Below are positions 1-12,329 of a DNA stretch of 22,500 nucleotides, one piece after another. Each line of letters begins with the position of its first letter. Positions within the stretch are counted from its first letter, which is position 1. A program made the position numbers and the translations under genes. The stretch spans positions 12,707,501 to 12,730,000 of the forward strand of contig WPIO01000003.1 of the NCBI GenBank assembly GCA_009760855.2, written 5' to 3'. The DNA is from Cristatella mucedo (taxonomy: Eukaryota > Bryozoa > Phylactolaemata > Cristatellidae). A model generated the notes under the pieces. The model saw only the letters and a program-made list of their open reading frames with translations, did not search any database and was not told the DNA's origin.

Positions 1-103
1 GTCTCTCTCCCTCTCTGATACTAGCCCTCTCAGGGTCTATGTCTTTAAATCTGTCTCTCCCTCTCTGTCTCTCCTCTCTCTCTCTGTCTCTCTCTCTCCC
101 TTT
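1..103. repeat. Pyrimidine-rich CT tract
   Basis: Imperfect CT/CCT/CTGT low-complexity sequence broken by a short unique stretch at about 18-45. It is probably the edge of a microsatellite that continues outside the window. No coding content is visible. Confidence 0.8.
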
Positions 104-835
104 AATCAGCTGACGTCTAAACTTAGTGGCAGAGATTGTGAATTCGGTATTCTCGGTCCTTGTGATCCTCTTGAAACCTTGTGAAGGACCCGGTATTATA
201 AATGAACAAAGCTGGAATTTGTATACCATAGGCACACGGTCGAGAGTGCAGCGTCTGCAAGAATTCGCAAGATTTATGAAAGAGAGCTTATTTCATATGA
301 ATACCATTAACTTGGCTATTCGAGTGTGGGTTTATGCTTCGAAAACATGTGATAGAATGCGAAATGCAATGGCGCTTGTTTAAGGGTCAAAGCCAGCATC
401 TGCCGTGACAGGGCGTGGCAGTAACATGTTCGTTGCATGTACATACACGATTGGACAAAAAAGTGAGAAGCTTTTTGCTGCTTGAAAGCAGCGTGAGTCA
501 CCACCACCGGAGGTGAGCACGACTATGGTGTCTGCAAGACCCTTCGAGCTCAACTGCTTTGAATTTATAAAATGCACGTATACAATGATAAGACCAGAAG
601 TCTTTGAAACGCTCGAGCTGCTAGCCAATCGCTATACGCGCTCGAATTCGGAGCTCATCTCATGACCTCATGCGATCTCATTTGCCTCACCACTGCCGTG
701 GGACCGCGGAGGATTCTAGCGACGGGGTAGGTATGAGGTGCCAAGTCCACTCCCTGGGACCGTTTACGATAAGTAAGGTACAACGTGGTTCGCCAGTACC
801 CCAAGATCGTTGACTATATGCCTTCCAGCTCTCGC
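104..835. other. Unassigned sequence, no gene recognised
   Basis: Mixed-composition sequence. An open frame at 126-383 (plus, 85 codons) and one at 380-628 (minus, 82 codons) have no recognisable domain and are close to the length expected by chance. No repeat family was identified. An exon could be missed here because no splice model can be run. Confidence 0.5.
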
Positions 836-1589
836 TCACTCTCTCTCTCTCTTCCTTCACTTTTAAAGCTCTCTATTATCTTGTTTTTGCGCCTCACTCT
901 TGCGAGCTACTTGTATCTAACCGCTGGGTGCGCCACTCGAACCCTGCACATGTGACACTGGTCGCTGAGCTGTGCCTCTGACCAGCCTCGGTCATTCGGA
1001 ATCCGTGCCTGCAGCTTCTAAGCATTTAAACCTCGAGGGCGGAATGCGATGTGAAAAACTCACTCGATGTTCCTTACAACCTTCCTTATTTATTGTTTAT
1101 TTATTTATTTATCGTGCCTTACAACCTCCGTGCCAGTCGTTCTTTGCATGTTTATGGGCGCTGCAATTGTACATACTATTGCCACTCATCAGTTGATATT
1201 TAAACTTCAAGCCTATATGAAAGGCCTAAAGAGAGTTCATAGTTCTCTTCGGTACTAGGCAAAGTCATTCTTTTTACTGTTATCGTTATTTTGTTTTTAT
1301 TATTATTACAAGCGTCTCCTGTGATGCTCGCATACGCCACACAGTCAGGTGTACACCAGAATTTCCACGTGCACATGCTCTTTACGTTGACGTCCACAGT
1401 TTGTGTGTCTCTTTACTGCTTAGCTCTATGCAACAACCGAGTAGTCTGTCAAAAATTTGCTATCTAGGCATTGGCAAGTTATTCTTGTGCACAAATTGGC
1501 GCAAATTACCGCCTAATAATGTATGGGAGTGGAGTTTACAAAAGGTTGGGTATACTATGACGTTTTAAAGTGAACATAGGGCCTAGTTT
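836..1589. other. AT-richer unassigned sequence
   Basis: This holds a short CT run (about 838-852), a TTTA-type run (about 1084-1112) and a T/ATT-rich run (about 1270-1310). A short direct repeat, CTTACAACCT, occurs near 1074 and 1119, on either side of the TTTA run. Nothing gene-like is recognised. Confidence 0.5.
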
Positions 1590-1994
1590 AATAACAATAA
1601 AAATAGTAATATATTTGTATAGCACCATCGGAGAACTGTATCTCTTCATTGGCACTTTACATAAGCTGTACAGGAAGTGTGATTAACTGGTTAGTGGTAA
1701 CGCCAGCAAGTCAATATGGTTGGAGGTAACATGTACAGTGCTAACATGTAAATCTGACTAGCGGTATGATGTCCAGTGTCAGCACGCATGTGCAAAAAAA
1801 GGAAAAATCATAAGGATTCACCACATGTTGTGAGAAACAGGTACATTTTAGCTTCTTCTTAAATACTGTCAAATCAGAGCATGTCGTGACGTCAGTCGGG
1901 AGTGAGTGTCAGGCTTTAGGAGCGTACGAACTAAAGGCACGGTCTCAAAAGATTTGATGTTCGCACGAGGTATAACTAAACGATTCAATATCAG

Positions 1995-2086
1995 AAAAAG
2001 TTTCATTTGCAGCCAATGTAAAGCATATGGAAAGAGATTGAGTTCTCTGAAGGAGCTTTATCAAATGAATTATTAATATAAAAAGT
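1995..2086. repeat. Target-site duplication pair AAAAAGT
   Basis: AAAAAGT at 1995-2001 and again at 2080-2086 borders the 78-bp LINE insertion exactly. A 7-bp size is normal for LINE endonuclease insertion. Confidence 0.75.
2002..2079 (+). mobile_element. 78-bp LINE 3' end nested in LINE copy 1
   Basis: A plus-strand LINE tail (GTAAAGCATATGG, then GATTGAGTTCTCTGA, then GCTTTATCAAATGAATTATT) lies inside the minus-strand copy 1. It is flanked by the 7-bp direct repeat AAAAAGT at 1995-2001 and 2080-2086. Outside the repeats, copy 1 continues as in the sister copy at 8911-9506. It is an extremely truncated insertion made by target-primed reverse transcription. Confidence 0.85.
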
Positions 2087-2583
2087 GAGTAGTACAATAC
2101 CTAGCCAGGTGTGGGAGTAATTCAGATCGGTAGGCTGGAGCTAGACAATAACGAGACCTAAAAGTGAGTGTCTGAACCCTAAAATTGCTGCTTGATTGGC
2201 AGCCAGAGCGCGTCGGCGAGAGGAGATGTTATGTGGTGACTGCGAGGCTCAGGACAGACAAGCCTGGCTGCAGAGTTGTGCACCAACTGTAAGCACCCGA
2301 TAGCACACGCCGGTAGGCCAGAAAGCAGCGAGTTGCAGAAGTCGCGACGGGATGTCACAAATGTATGGATCAATTTGGATGCAGTATCCCTGTCTAAACA
2401 AGCCCGAATTTTAGCAACGTTACGTAGCTGAAAGTGGGCAGACTTCACTGTGGAGCTGATGTGGTCATCTAGTGAACAGTCACTTTGTAACCGTACACCT
2501 AGATTTCGTGCAGATGCGGCAGGAGATATGCTGGCAGAGCCGATTCTGAGAGTTAAGCATTCCAAATTCTGAGTCATACTTGA

Positions 2584-3212
2584 GAAATCTCCACTGACGA
2601 CTTGCCACCAGAACTTCTCAGCCTCTATGGCCGACGGAGCCTGGGGCGTAGACAAAAGACAGGCACACCGACCGACCGACCGACAGACAGACAGACCAAC
2701 AGATAGACACGCCGATAGACGGACAGGCAGACAAACAGACAGACTGGCAGCCAGACTGGCAGTCAGTCAGTCAGGCAGAGAGGAATGGTAGCGCGCGAGC
2801 GTGCGTTGGAGAGTTTACCCGATGCCAGGTATAAACCTAAATACTAACGAATGCTAGGCGGGGCAATCGAATCGTGCATTGCAAGCGCTGGCCGCGAAGC
2901 AGCTGCCGTCGATCCGAGCGGCGCGTCGTCGCCCACAGGTCTTCATGATAAATAACAGCCAAGACGATTAGCGCTCTACAATTTCGGTCGCTGCCAAACC
3001 GGAGCCAATCTCGGCGAACTGCAGTTTATGTGGGCTCTGCTGCGAAGACCTGCGGCAAGCATCCACGGTGCCTTGCTGACCGCTAGGCGAGCGCTCACCA
3101 TGATGTCACCTTTAAGGGTAGCACCACTGCGATCGGAGCTTTCGTCAGCGTCTGCTATATAACTCGTCAACAGTGGGCGACTTGATGTAGGTTTTGGTCA
3201 ATGTCTTCTTCC
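2584..3212. other. Unassigned sequence with degenerate GACC/GACA microsatellite
   Basis: Positions about 2668-2775 hold a decayed GACC/GACA tetranucleotide tract (GACCGACCGACCGACAGACAGACA, then diverged units, given here only as its pattern). The remainder, 2780-3212, is moderately GC-rich with no recognised gene. Minus-strand frame 2976-3170 (64 codons) has no family resemblance. Confidence 0.55.
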
Positions 3213-4149
3213 GAATGGTTATAGCTATAGGCCAACCGAGTCTGAGTCAGAAATTGGAAAGGCTAACGCTCACAATCGGCTCTGCCAACATATCTCCTGT
3301 TAAATCTGCTCGAAGTCTAAGTGTCATGTTCCAAAGTGACCTTTCATTGGACGACCACATCAGCACCACAGTCAAGTCTGTCTACTTTCAGCTACATAGC
3401 ATGGCTAAAATTCGGGCTTGCTTAGGCAGGAATACCCCATCTAAATTAGCTCATGCATTTGTGACATCCGGTCTTGACTTCTGTAACTCACTGCTTGCTG
3501 GTCTACCGGACTGTGCACTCAGGTGCTTACAGTTAGTGCGAAACTTTGCAGCTAAGCTTGTCTGTCGTGAGTATGACAGTTGCCATGCATCAGACCACTT
3601 GCCGACCTGCACTGGCTCCCAGTCAAGCAGCGCATCGACTTCAAAGTTTTGTCGCTCACTTTTAGGTCCCTTCATTCTTTGGCTCCAGCCTACCTATCAG
3701 ATCTACTCCCCACCAGGCTAGGCATCGTACCGCCCACTTTTTGGAATCTAATTGCTTGCCTATACCTCGTACAAATCTCAAATCCTCTGGAGACCGTGCC
3801 TTTAGTTCGTATGCTCCCAAAGCCTGGAATTCACTCCCGACCTTAGTCTCGACATCTCCCGACTTATCCACATTTAAAAGGAAATTAAGGCGAATCTATT
3901 TATGACAGTAATTAGTGGGTCCCTGTGATTCGTTCTTTATGTGCCTATGCGTGCTGACACTGTTGCATGCTGACACTAAGCACGCTTGATGCTGACCCTG
4001 TGCATGTCACCCCTATTCATGTTATGCTTGTTGTTTAGTGAGCACGCTACCACAAACCATCCGATAGTGCTTCCTTCGCAGCAATTGTAAAGCACCTAGA
4101 AAGAGATTGAGCTCTTCGAGGGCATTTTATCAAATGTATTATTATTATT
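3213..4149 (+). mobile_element. CR1/L2-type LINE, 5'-truncated copy 2
   Basis: A plus-strand LINE fragment. It encodes LERLTLTIGSANISPV, LDDHISTTVKSVYFQL, KIRACLGRNTPSKLAHAF and GLDFCNSLLAGLP. It then shifts frame near 3590 and continues in a second frame with LADLHWLPVKQRIDFKVLSL and FRSLHSLAPAYLSDLLP. At least one more shift follows before the normal C-terminus. The 3' untranslated region (about 3900-4085) and the tail (GTAAAGCACCTAGAAAGAG near 4088, ATT repeats at 4138-4149) are complete. The 5' break, near 3213, is only approximate. It is a pseudogene of the reverse transcriptase C-terminal region, with no catalytic motif present. Confidence 0.88.
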
Positions 4150-4200
4150 GTAAGCCGGCCAACAAGATGAAGGTGAAGAAAGGGGAGAGAAAGAGACGGT

Positions 4201-4203
<3 letters not shown>

Positions 4204-4261
<58 letters not shown>
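4204..4261. repeat. (GA)n microsatellite
   Basis: A pure GA dinucleotide run on the plus strand, separated from the next array by 38 bp of unique sequence (4262-4299). Confidence 0.97.
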
Positions 4262-4264
<3 letters not shown>

Positions 4265-4298
4265 TGGGTGAGAGAAACATGGTGCTCTGTGATCCCCC

Positions 4299-4794
<496 letters not shown>

Positions 4795-5110
4795 TTTTGT
4801 ATAGCGCACTCACAGCCTAAGCGGCTTTCGGTACGAATTCGGTAGCCAACAGACTTCGTCTCACGCAACGAAGAGAAAGTGGGAAGCATAGCAGAGTCAG
4901 GAGAGCAGTTGAGGTAGTGAGTAGCATAGAAGTAGAAGCTCAGGACTGCTGAAAAGGATGTGCCATAGTCGGCCGTAGGAGAGTAGTTGTCGTTGCGTAA
5001 GAATTGTGGAAGCGAGTTCCACAGTTTAGGACCTGCAGGGCTGAAGCTTCAGTCGCCAATGGTCTTGCAGATAGACACAGGCAAACTGATTTCAGAGAGA
5101 GCGAGAGCGA
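4795..5110 (-). mobile_element. Second LINE family, C-terminal fragment
   Basis: The minus strand reads SFSPAGPKLWNSLPQFLRN at about 4983-5043. This is the well-known motif near the end of many CR1/Jockey-type LINE proteins (consensus of the type RSFSVAGPRLWNSLP). A stop codon sits just before it, so the copy is broken. The minus strand ends in a tail-like GTGAGTGCGCTATACAAAAC near 4796-4815, next to the T-rich run. The body differs from the dominant LINE in this window. The upper boundary is uncertain, because a GA-rich run at 5095-5119 interrupts similarity. Confidence 0.6.
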
Positions 5111-6421
<1,311 letters not shown>

Positions 6422-6842
6422 TAGGTGAACCAACGGAAGATGAATTTGAAAGCAATGTGCTGCAGAATTCGAGCGGCCTAAAGACTCCAACAGAACAGCC
6501 GTACTGCCAATGTGCACAAGCGTCGTCTTAAAACCTTTGTCAAAGAAAGCCGACATTGGTTACGGGACAAGAAGCCATCTGACCTGTCGTCAAGTTAACG
6601 GAAGCGTACGGGTGCTCGTGCGCTGGGAAGCCCCCAAGTGGCGGATCTCCGTCAGAGCGGGCCCGGGGCCGAAACTCGAAGATGCTATCCCTCCGGAAGC
6701 GATGGACGTAGTGCGTACTTCGCATCTCTAGCGGGATCTCCTTTAGGTAATCAATTACGCCGGTAATGAAGTGTGAGGAGGCGATAGTAATGCGACGATA
6801 GTAATGATGATGGTGATAATGAAAATAATAACAATAACCACA
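6422..6842. other. Unassigned sequence, A/T/G-rich end
   Basis: An open frame at 6510-6731 (plus, 73 codons) has no recognised domain. The last part, about 6780-6838, is made of GATAAT/AATAA-type units and may be the decayed tail of a minus-strand LINE, though no tail core is preserved. Confidence 0.4.
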
Positions 6843-6985
6843 GATACGCCGAGCTGGTTTGGTCTAGCGGTTAAGGTGCTCGCCCCGACCAAGGTCTGAC
6901 TGAGGTCGTGGGCTCGAGCCCCGAGGCACATGTGAAGCGCCTGAATAGAGATTAAGTTCTCTTGGGGCGCTATATAAATGAATCA
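6843..6985 (+). mobile_element. tRNA-derived SINE with LINE-type tail (best copy)
   Basis: The head resembles a tRNA gene and carries an internal RNA polymerase III promoter: A box TGGTCTAGCGG at 6860-6870 and B box GGCTCGAGCCC at 6911-6921 (consensus GGTTCGANNCC). The 3' part, from GTGAAGCGCCTGAATAGAG near 6932 through GTTCTCTTGGGGCGCTATAT to the AT-rich end, matches the 3' end of the dominant LINE in this window. SINEs that share the tail of a partner LINE are normally copied by its reverse transcriptase. The A-to-B spacing is longer than in a true tRNA gene and no cloverleaf stems are evident, so this is not a functional tRNA. Confidence 0.88.
6860..6921 (+). promoter_or_regulatory. Internal RNA polymerase III promoter of the SINE (A and B boxes)
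   Basis: A box TGGTCTAGCGG (6860-6870) and B box GGCTCGAGCCC (6911-6921). The B box is a near-palindromic variant of the tRNA T-loop consensus. Whether it is still active cannot be seen from sequence. Confidence 0.65.
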
Positions 6986-6992
6986 TATAAGG

Positions 6993-7044
6993 TCATTTGG
7001 ACAGCGCCCCAAGAGAACCAAAACTCAGTGGATGCGCTGTACAA
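6993..7044 (-). mobile_element. SINE/LINE tail fragment in inverse orientation
   Basis: Read on the minus strand, this shows a diverged GTACAGCGCATCC segment followed by GTTCTCTTGGGGCGCT and AAATGA, the common SINE/LINE tail. It faces the tail of the 6843-6985 SINE with 11 bp between, forming an inverted repeat. No tRNA-like head is recognisable upstream. Confidence 0.7.
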
Positions 7045-8486
7045 CTCACTTTCAGGAGAAGCAATAACCAAGTAGCGAAAGTAAGGTACCGCGCTTAGAC
7101 GAACGTACAGAAGCACACTAGAATACGTCGTGGGCAGCTGGCTACTAGGAACCCTCTTTGGTATCAGGCACAGTGCAGATAGGCTCTCAATGAAATGCAG
7201 AAAAAAAGACAAAACTCCTTGGCGAACGATGCGCATGATGTGAATTGCTCTTGTCCTTTGTCACATTGTGCCAAGTTTCAGAACACTTAGGCCCACAAAC
7301 GAGCGGCGACGTGGTGTCAGCTGGTTGTGAGTTCCAAGTAATGCGAGCTTAGTAACTTAAGGCATGGTCACTGAGGGACTCAAAAAAGAGTTTCGAGATA
7401 ACACGGTTGCAACGAGTCCAGCCATAGCCGGGCTCAGACGGAAATAGTATCTGCCTAGAAATTTAAAGCGATCGGCGGCAGGCAAATAAAACCGTAAGAT
7501 TGACAAGATGGAGCGACAAGAGGCGAATCAATAAAACTAGGTTACTGATTTCACTTCGTTTGTCCTCAGTTATAATAAGTGTTTCCTTAATCCACTATGC
7601 CTAAAACTATTATATGATAGAAATTGTTCCACAAAAAGTTTGCTTCTATGGTCAGGTCAATGATGTTTGAATATTCCAGCTTTGCTCCTAGTCCCTGCGC
7701 CGAAGGAAGGTTCGCACTTATAGCAAACGCTGTGCAGCTACCCGAATTATACAAACATGACACTATAGAGTAGTATCCATATAAGTTTAGCAGTACATGC
7801 GCCTTAAACGAGCAATTTAGCTTACGCTGTTGCAGATTAAGAGAATGATTTATAGCCGTATTTGATTGACAAGGCATCTGGAGGCTGCTTTCACTCTGCA
7901 GGGACACTTCCATGAAAGGGTCTGTCAAGATGTGCGAAGCCTACAAATCAAACTTCGGCACGCCTTACACAGGCAAGCCCTCTGTATTTCATATGAGAAC
8001 ACTGAGTGAGAACTCTTGAAGATAACGTGAACTATTGCTCTCGATAGGTGGAATTCGCAATCTGTGACATGTCACTTTTTCAATTTACATGATTCCGACA
8101 CGGTCTACAGGCAGGTACAGGGAAAAAGAAGGCCGCGAAGTTTTCCATGCGCAGAATTGGACAGGAACCGATTGACCACTCTAGCTGGCAATACATTTTC
8201 GTGTTGACCCTTCCAAACGTCGAACTGGCCAGAGCGCGCCGCCCATCACGTGTCGGCGAATTCTTTCATCCACTGCCCCAGCGCAGTGCACCGTCCTGAG
8301 CTCCCCACAGCTGCCGAGAGGAATTGGCCATCTTCAGGAGAAGGCAGCGAAGCGAGGAAGAAAGAGCCTGGTCTTATACAATCCCGTGCCGACGTTCTGA
8401 CATTTACACTCGAGAAGTGTAGCACGCTGATAGAAGTGCATAAGTAACTGATCGAAGGAAGCGTCAAAAACGTTTCCAAGATCTTC
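7045..8486. other. Unassigned AT-richer sequence
   Basis: No repeat or protein family was recognised across about 1.4 kb. The longest frame, 7587-7928 minus (113 codons), has ordinary composition but no recognised motif. It is the only long frame in the window that is neither in CG-rich nor in simple-repeat DNA, so it deserves a homology search. 8246-8479 minus and 8250-8447 plus overlap each other and look like chance frames. Confidence 0.4.
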
Positions 8487-8880
8487 TGTGCGTCTGCAGA
8501 AATGCTGCCGGTCTATCCGAGGCTAAAGGAATCCGCTATGGCCAGAGTGAGTGGTGCCTAATCATAGACAGTTCGTCCAGGAGCCTTTAAGGCGTGCTGA
8601 TTCACAGCGGGAAGCACGTGCCCGTCTCTTCCGCTGGCTCACTCTGTGCACCTCAAAGAGGACTGCAACAGTTTCAAGATGTCGCCGAGTGCCTTGAAAT
8701 ATGGAGACTATGGCTGGGAGGTCATTGGAAACCTCACAGTGGCGTCGCTCCAATGGGCCTACAGGATGATTTACAACGTTTCTCAGTTTTCTAAGCCTAT
8801 GGGACAGCCTCGCTAGCGACCAGACGGCCGTCCGACGAGATCAAGGCTGCCCACTTTCGTAGAGCACCACGAGATGGGTA
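8487..8880 (+). pseudogene. Degenerate fragment of a repeat-associated protein family (N-proximal part)
   Basis: Read on the plus strand with frameshifts, this carries a chain of motifs I recognise from a large uncharacterised protein family repeated in many insect and other invertebrate genomes. They are EWCLIIDSSSRSL (from 8549), LAHSVHLKED (8634-8663), KYGDYGWEVIG (about 8697-8730), MGLQ near 8752 and FLSLWDSLASD (from 8788). The family pattern is roughly FIDSS, LAHS, ExGDFK, GLQxGxTK, CxLCxWDSR. There is an in-frame stop after RSL and at least three frame changes, so it cannot make protein. The cysteines of the CxLC motif are lost. The function of the family is not known to me; its high copy number suggests that it travels with a mobile element. 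It abuts LINE copy 3. Confidence 0.65.
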
Positions 8881-8910
8881 GAAACGAGCACACCAGCTCA
8901 GGCGATCGGC

Positions 8911-9506
8911 CAATAATAATAATAATAATGCACTTGATAAAGCGCCGTCGGAGAACTCAATCTCTTTCTAGGCGCTTTAGATTTACTGCAAAGGAAAACT
9001 CGATTGAATGGTGAGTAATAGCACGCTTGATAAACAACGTGAATAAAATGGTTAGGGTGACATGCACAGGGTCAACATGCAAATGTGGTTAATGGCAGCA
9101 TGCACAGTGTCAGCACGCATAAGCACATGAAGGACGAATCACAAGGACCCACTAAATGCTGTCCTAAATGAGTGTTTTTAAGTTCTTTTTAAATGTGGTC
9201 AAGTCAGGGGATGTTCTGACTCAAGTCGGGAGGGAGTTCCAGGCTTTGGGAGCATACGAACTAGATGCACGGTCTCCAAAGGATTTAAGGTTTGCACGAG
9301 GTATTGGTAAACTGTTGGATTCCGAAAAGCGGGTGTTACGATGCTTGGCCTGGTGGGGGAGTAGATCTGAGAGATAGGCTGGAGCCAAAGAATGAAGTGA
9401 CCTAAAAGTAAGCGATAAAACCTTAAAGTCGATCCGTTGCTTGACTGCGAGCCAGTGCAGGTCGGCGAGAAGGGGTGTGATGTGGCAACTCCCACGCTCA
9501 CGACAA
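8911..9506 (-). mobile_element. CR1/L2-type LINE, 5'-truncated copy 3
   Basis: A minus-strand copy. The AAT repeats at 8912-8929 are the inverted ATT tail, followed upstream by the tail core and a 3' untranslated region. Coding motifs are CHITPLLADLHW, VKQRIDFKVLSLTFRSLHSL, APAYLSDLLPHQAKHR, FSESNSLPIPRANLKS and YAPKAWNSLPT. The frame read from 9637 down to 9221 is continuous through this part but starts in unrelated CG-rich DNA, so the protein is only the last quarter of the reverse transcriptase. The 5' junction is near 9506. No target duplication was found by eye. Confidence 0.88.
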
Positions 9507-9932
9507 TCAGATGTCGGACCTGCGACGGGGGCGCGGCGCTCGCCGGCCCCCGTTAGGTGAGGTAAGATGACAGCGTTGGACGGCGCGCGCGGTCTGTGCG
9601 TGCAGCGGTCGTCGGCTCGTCGACTGCCCAGCCGCAATCGCCCTTAATTAAGCTGCGAGCGCTCCGCTGACATTGAACGCCTTCCGACGACACGCACGCC
9701 ACCGCGCCTTGTCTCCGTACGATATCACTGCTGGCTACCGACGACGACTGCTTGATGCAACTCGAAATGTGCAAGCTCGTGCAAGCTTGCAGTTCTCTGG
9801 CTCGCCGTCAACTCTCGCCCTGTCTTCTCTACCTCTTTCGCTCCCTCTTCATTTGTGTCAATGAATTTCTCTCCCTCTCTTTTCTCCTCTCTCTCTCTCT
9901 TTATAAATAAATTAATAAATAAATAAATACAC
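9507..9932. other. Unassigned sequence ending in CT and TAAA runs
   Basis: CG-rich to about 9800 with no recognised gene. A CT-rich stretch lies at about 9805-9901 and a TAAA/TTAA-type run at 9902-9928. The run directly precedes the first unit of the 9933-10309 repeat pair and may be a target or tail feature of that repeat. Confidence 0.5.
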
Positions 9933-10116
9933 GAGCAGCTCACTGTCTGATGACTTGCTTCGCTGAGTCATCGTAGACGTACATTCCACGTCTAATACAC
10001 GTCACTCCCGGAAGTACTGGTCACGGATAACAACGCTACACCGCCTTGCCTCGTGATGCAGGTGCGCCATCTTGCTGCGTGGCGGAGCGAAGGACAGACT
10101 TTCTCGCTTTAATTAG
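9933..10116 (+). repeat. Unclassified repeat, unit A
   Basis: Shares with unit B (10194-10309), in the same order: GCTTCGCTGAGTCAT, GTCACTCCCGGAAG, ATCTTGC-GCGT and TTTCTCGCTTTAATTAG. It contains about 50 bp in the middle that unit B lacks. It ends in a (TA)n run at 10117-10139. The repeat resembles a short interspersed element ending in a dinucleotide tail, but no polymerase III boxes or terminal inverted repeats were recognised. Confidence 0.75.
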
Positions 10117-10154
10117 TATATATATATATATATATATATGCATATATATATATA
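10117..10154. repeat. (TA)n microsatellite
   Basis: TA repeats broken by GC at about 10140, directly following unit A. Confidence 0.9.
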
Positions 10155-10193
10155 CATGTGTGTATATGTATGTAAGCATGTTTACATATACTA

Positions 10194-11712
<1,519 letters not shown>

Positions 11713-11785
11713 TGATTGGTTTATTTATTGCGAGTTCACTTCAAAGCGAGCCGCGCCTTGCGTGAGATGGCTTTACTACATCTAT
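11713..11785 (-). repeat. Candidate LTR terminus, 3' side of the gypsy remnant
   Basis: It starts on the plus strand with TGATTGGTTTATTTATTGCG and contains CACTTCAAAGCGAGC. Over the first 45 bp, 36 positions match the block at 14084-14128, and weaker similarity continues about 30 bp further. On the minus strand it ends in AATAAATAAACCAATCA, a polyadenylation-like signal before a terminal CA, consistent with the orientation of the pol remnants. Confidence 0.5.
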
Positions 11786-12329
11786 CTCTCTTGCACCAAA
11801 CACAAATACTGTGTGCATGCATAGCAAAAACCAAAAGCACTGAGTGTAAATCACCAGCCATCTCGGCATACTGCTCAAAGTGCCAAGACCGCCTCGAGAT
11901 CCAACCATTTCTTGCGGTTGTACAGTTCGACGTCGAATAGGCTGGTGAAGAGTCAACGGATTGTGGCTCGCTGGGACCAGCCGGAAATTGATAAGGGAGA
12001 TCGCTAACATTATTGCAATGCCAGCCGCAGCTCGACCGTCCGTATGGCGGCCTATTCCACCGCAAAAATTGGCGGAGACGATAGGACTGGATCGCTTAGA
12101 GTGACCGGCCGCCGACGAACCGACATCGGAGATGTAGCGACGGAGCTTTTTGTCGTTGCGTACTACCTTGCTGTCAGCAGTCTCGTTGGTTGCCGGGCGA
12201 CTCCATCTGACTACTTGCCCACTTGCTAATCTCGGCAGCTAAGCTCTGGGCGAGTTGTGGTAGCCGACGACTTCAGCTGGGATCCGTTTCTAGAAAGCGC
12301 TAAAGCGTATACTTTTTCGCAAGGAATTA

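Larger units (their letters stand above)
1590..2583 (-). mobile_element. CR1/L2-type LINE, 5'-truncated copy 1
   Basis: The minus strand encodes the C-terminal part of a LINE reverse transcriptase, then a 3' untranslated region and an A/T-rich tail at about 1590-1610. Visible motifs, in order, are LDDHISSTVKSAHFQL, KIRACLDRDTASKL, FVTSRRDFCNSLLSGLP and NSAARLVC. The frame is open from about 2580 to 2179 and then shifts, so the copy is dead. Similarity to the other copies starts near 2580, and the open frame above that (to 2655) does not match them. A 78-bp plus-strand LINE tail is inserted at 2002-2079, and the copy resumes beyond it. The catalytic YADD region is absent, as expected for a 5'-truncated insertion. 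The family assignment is from the C-terminal motif pattern, not a search. Confidence 0.85.

Noticed and set aside
6843-6921. A functional tRNA gene
   Set aside because: A and B boxes are present, but the spacing is too long, no cloverleaf stems fit, and the LINE-type tail marks it as a SINE.
7630-7660. Match between TTTGCTTCTATG near 7640 and near 15697 as a shared repeat
   Set aside because: The identity is only about 12-15 bp and does not extend convincingly in either direction.
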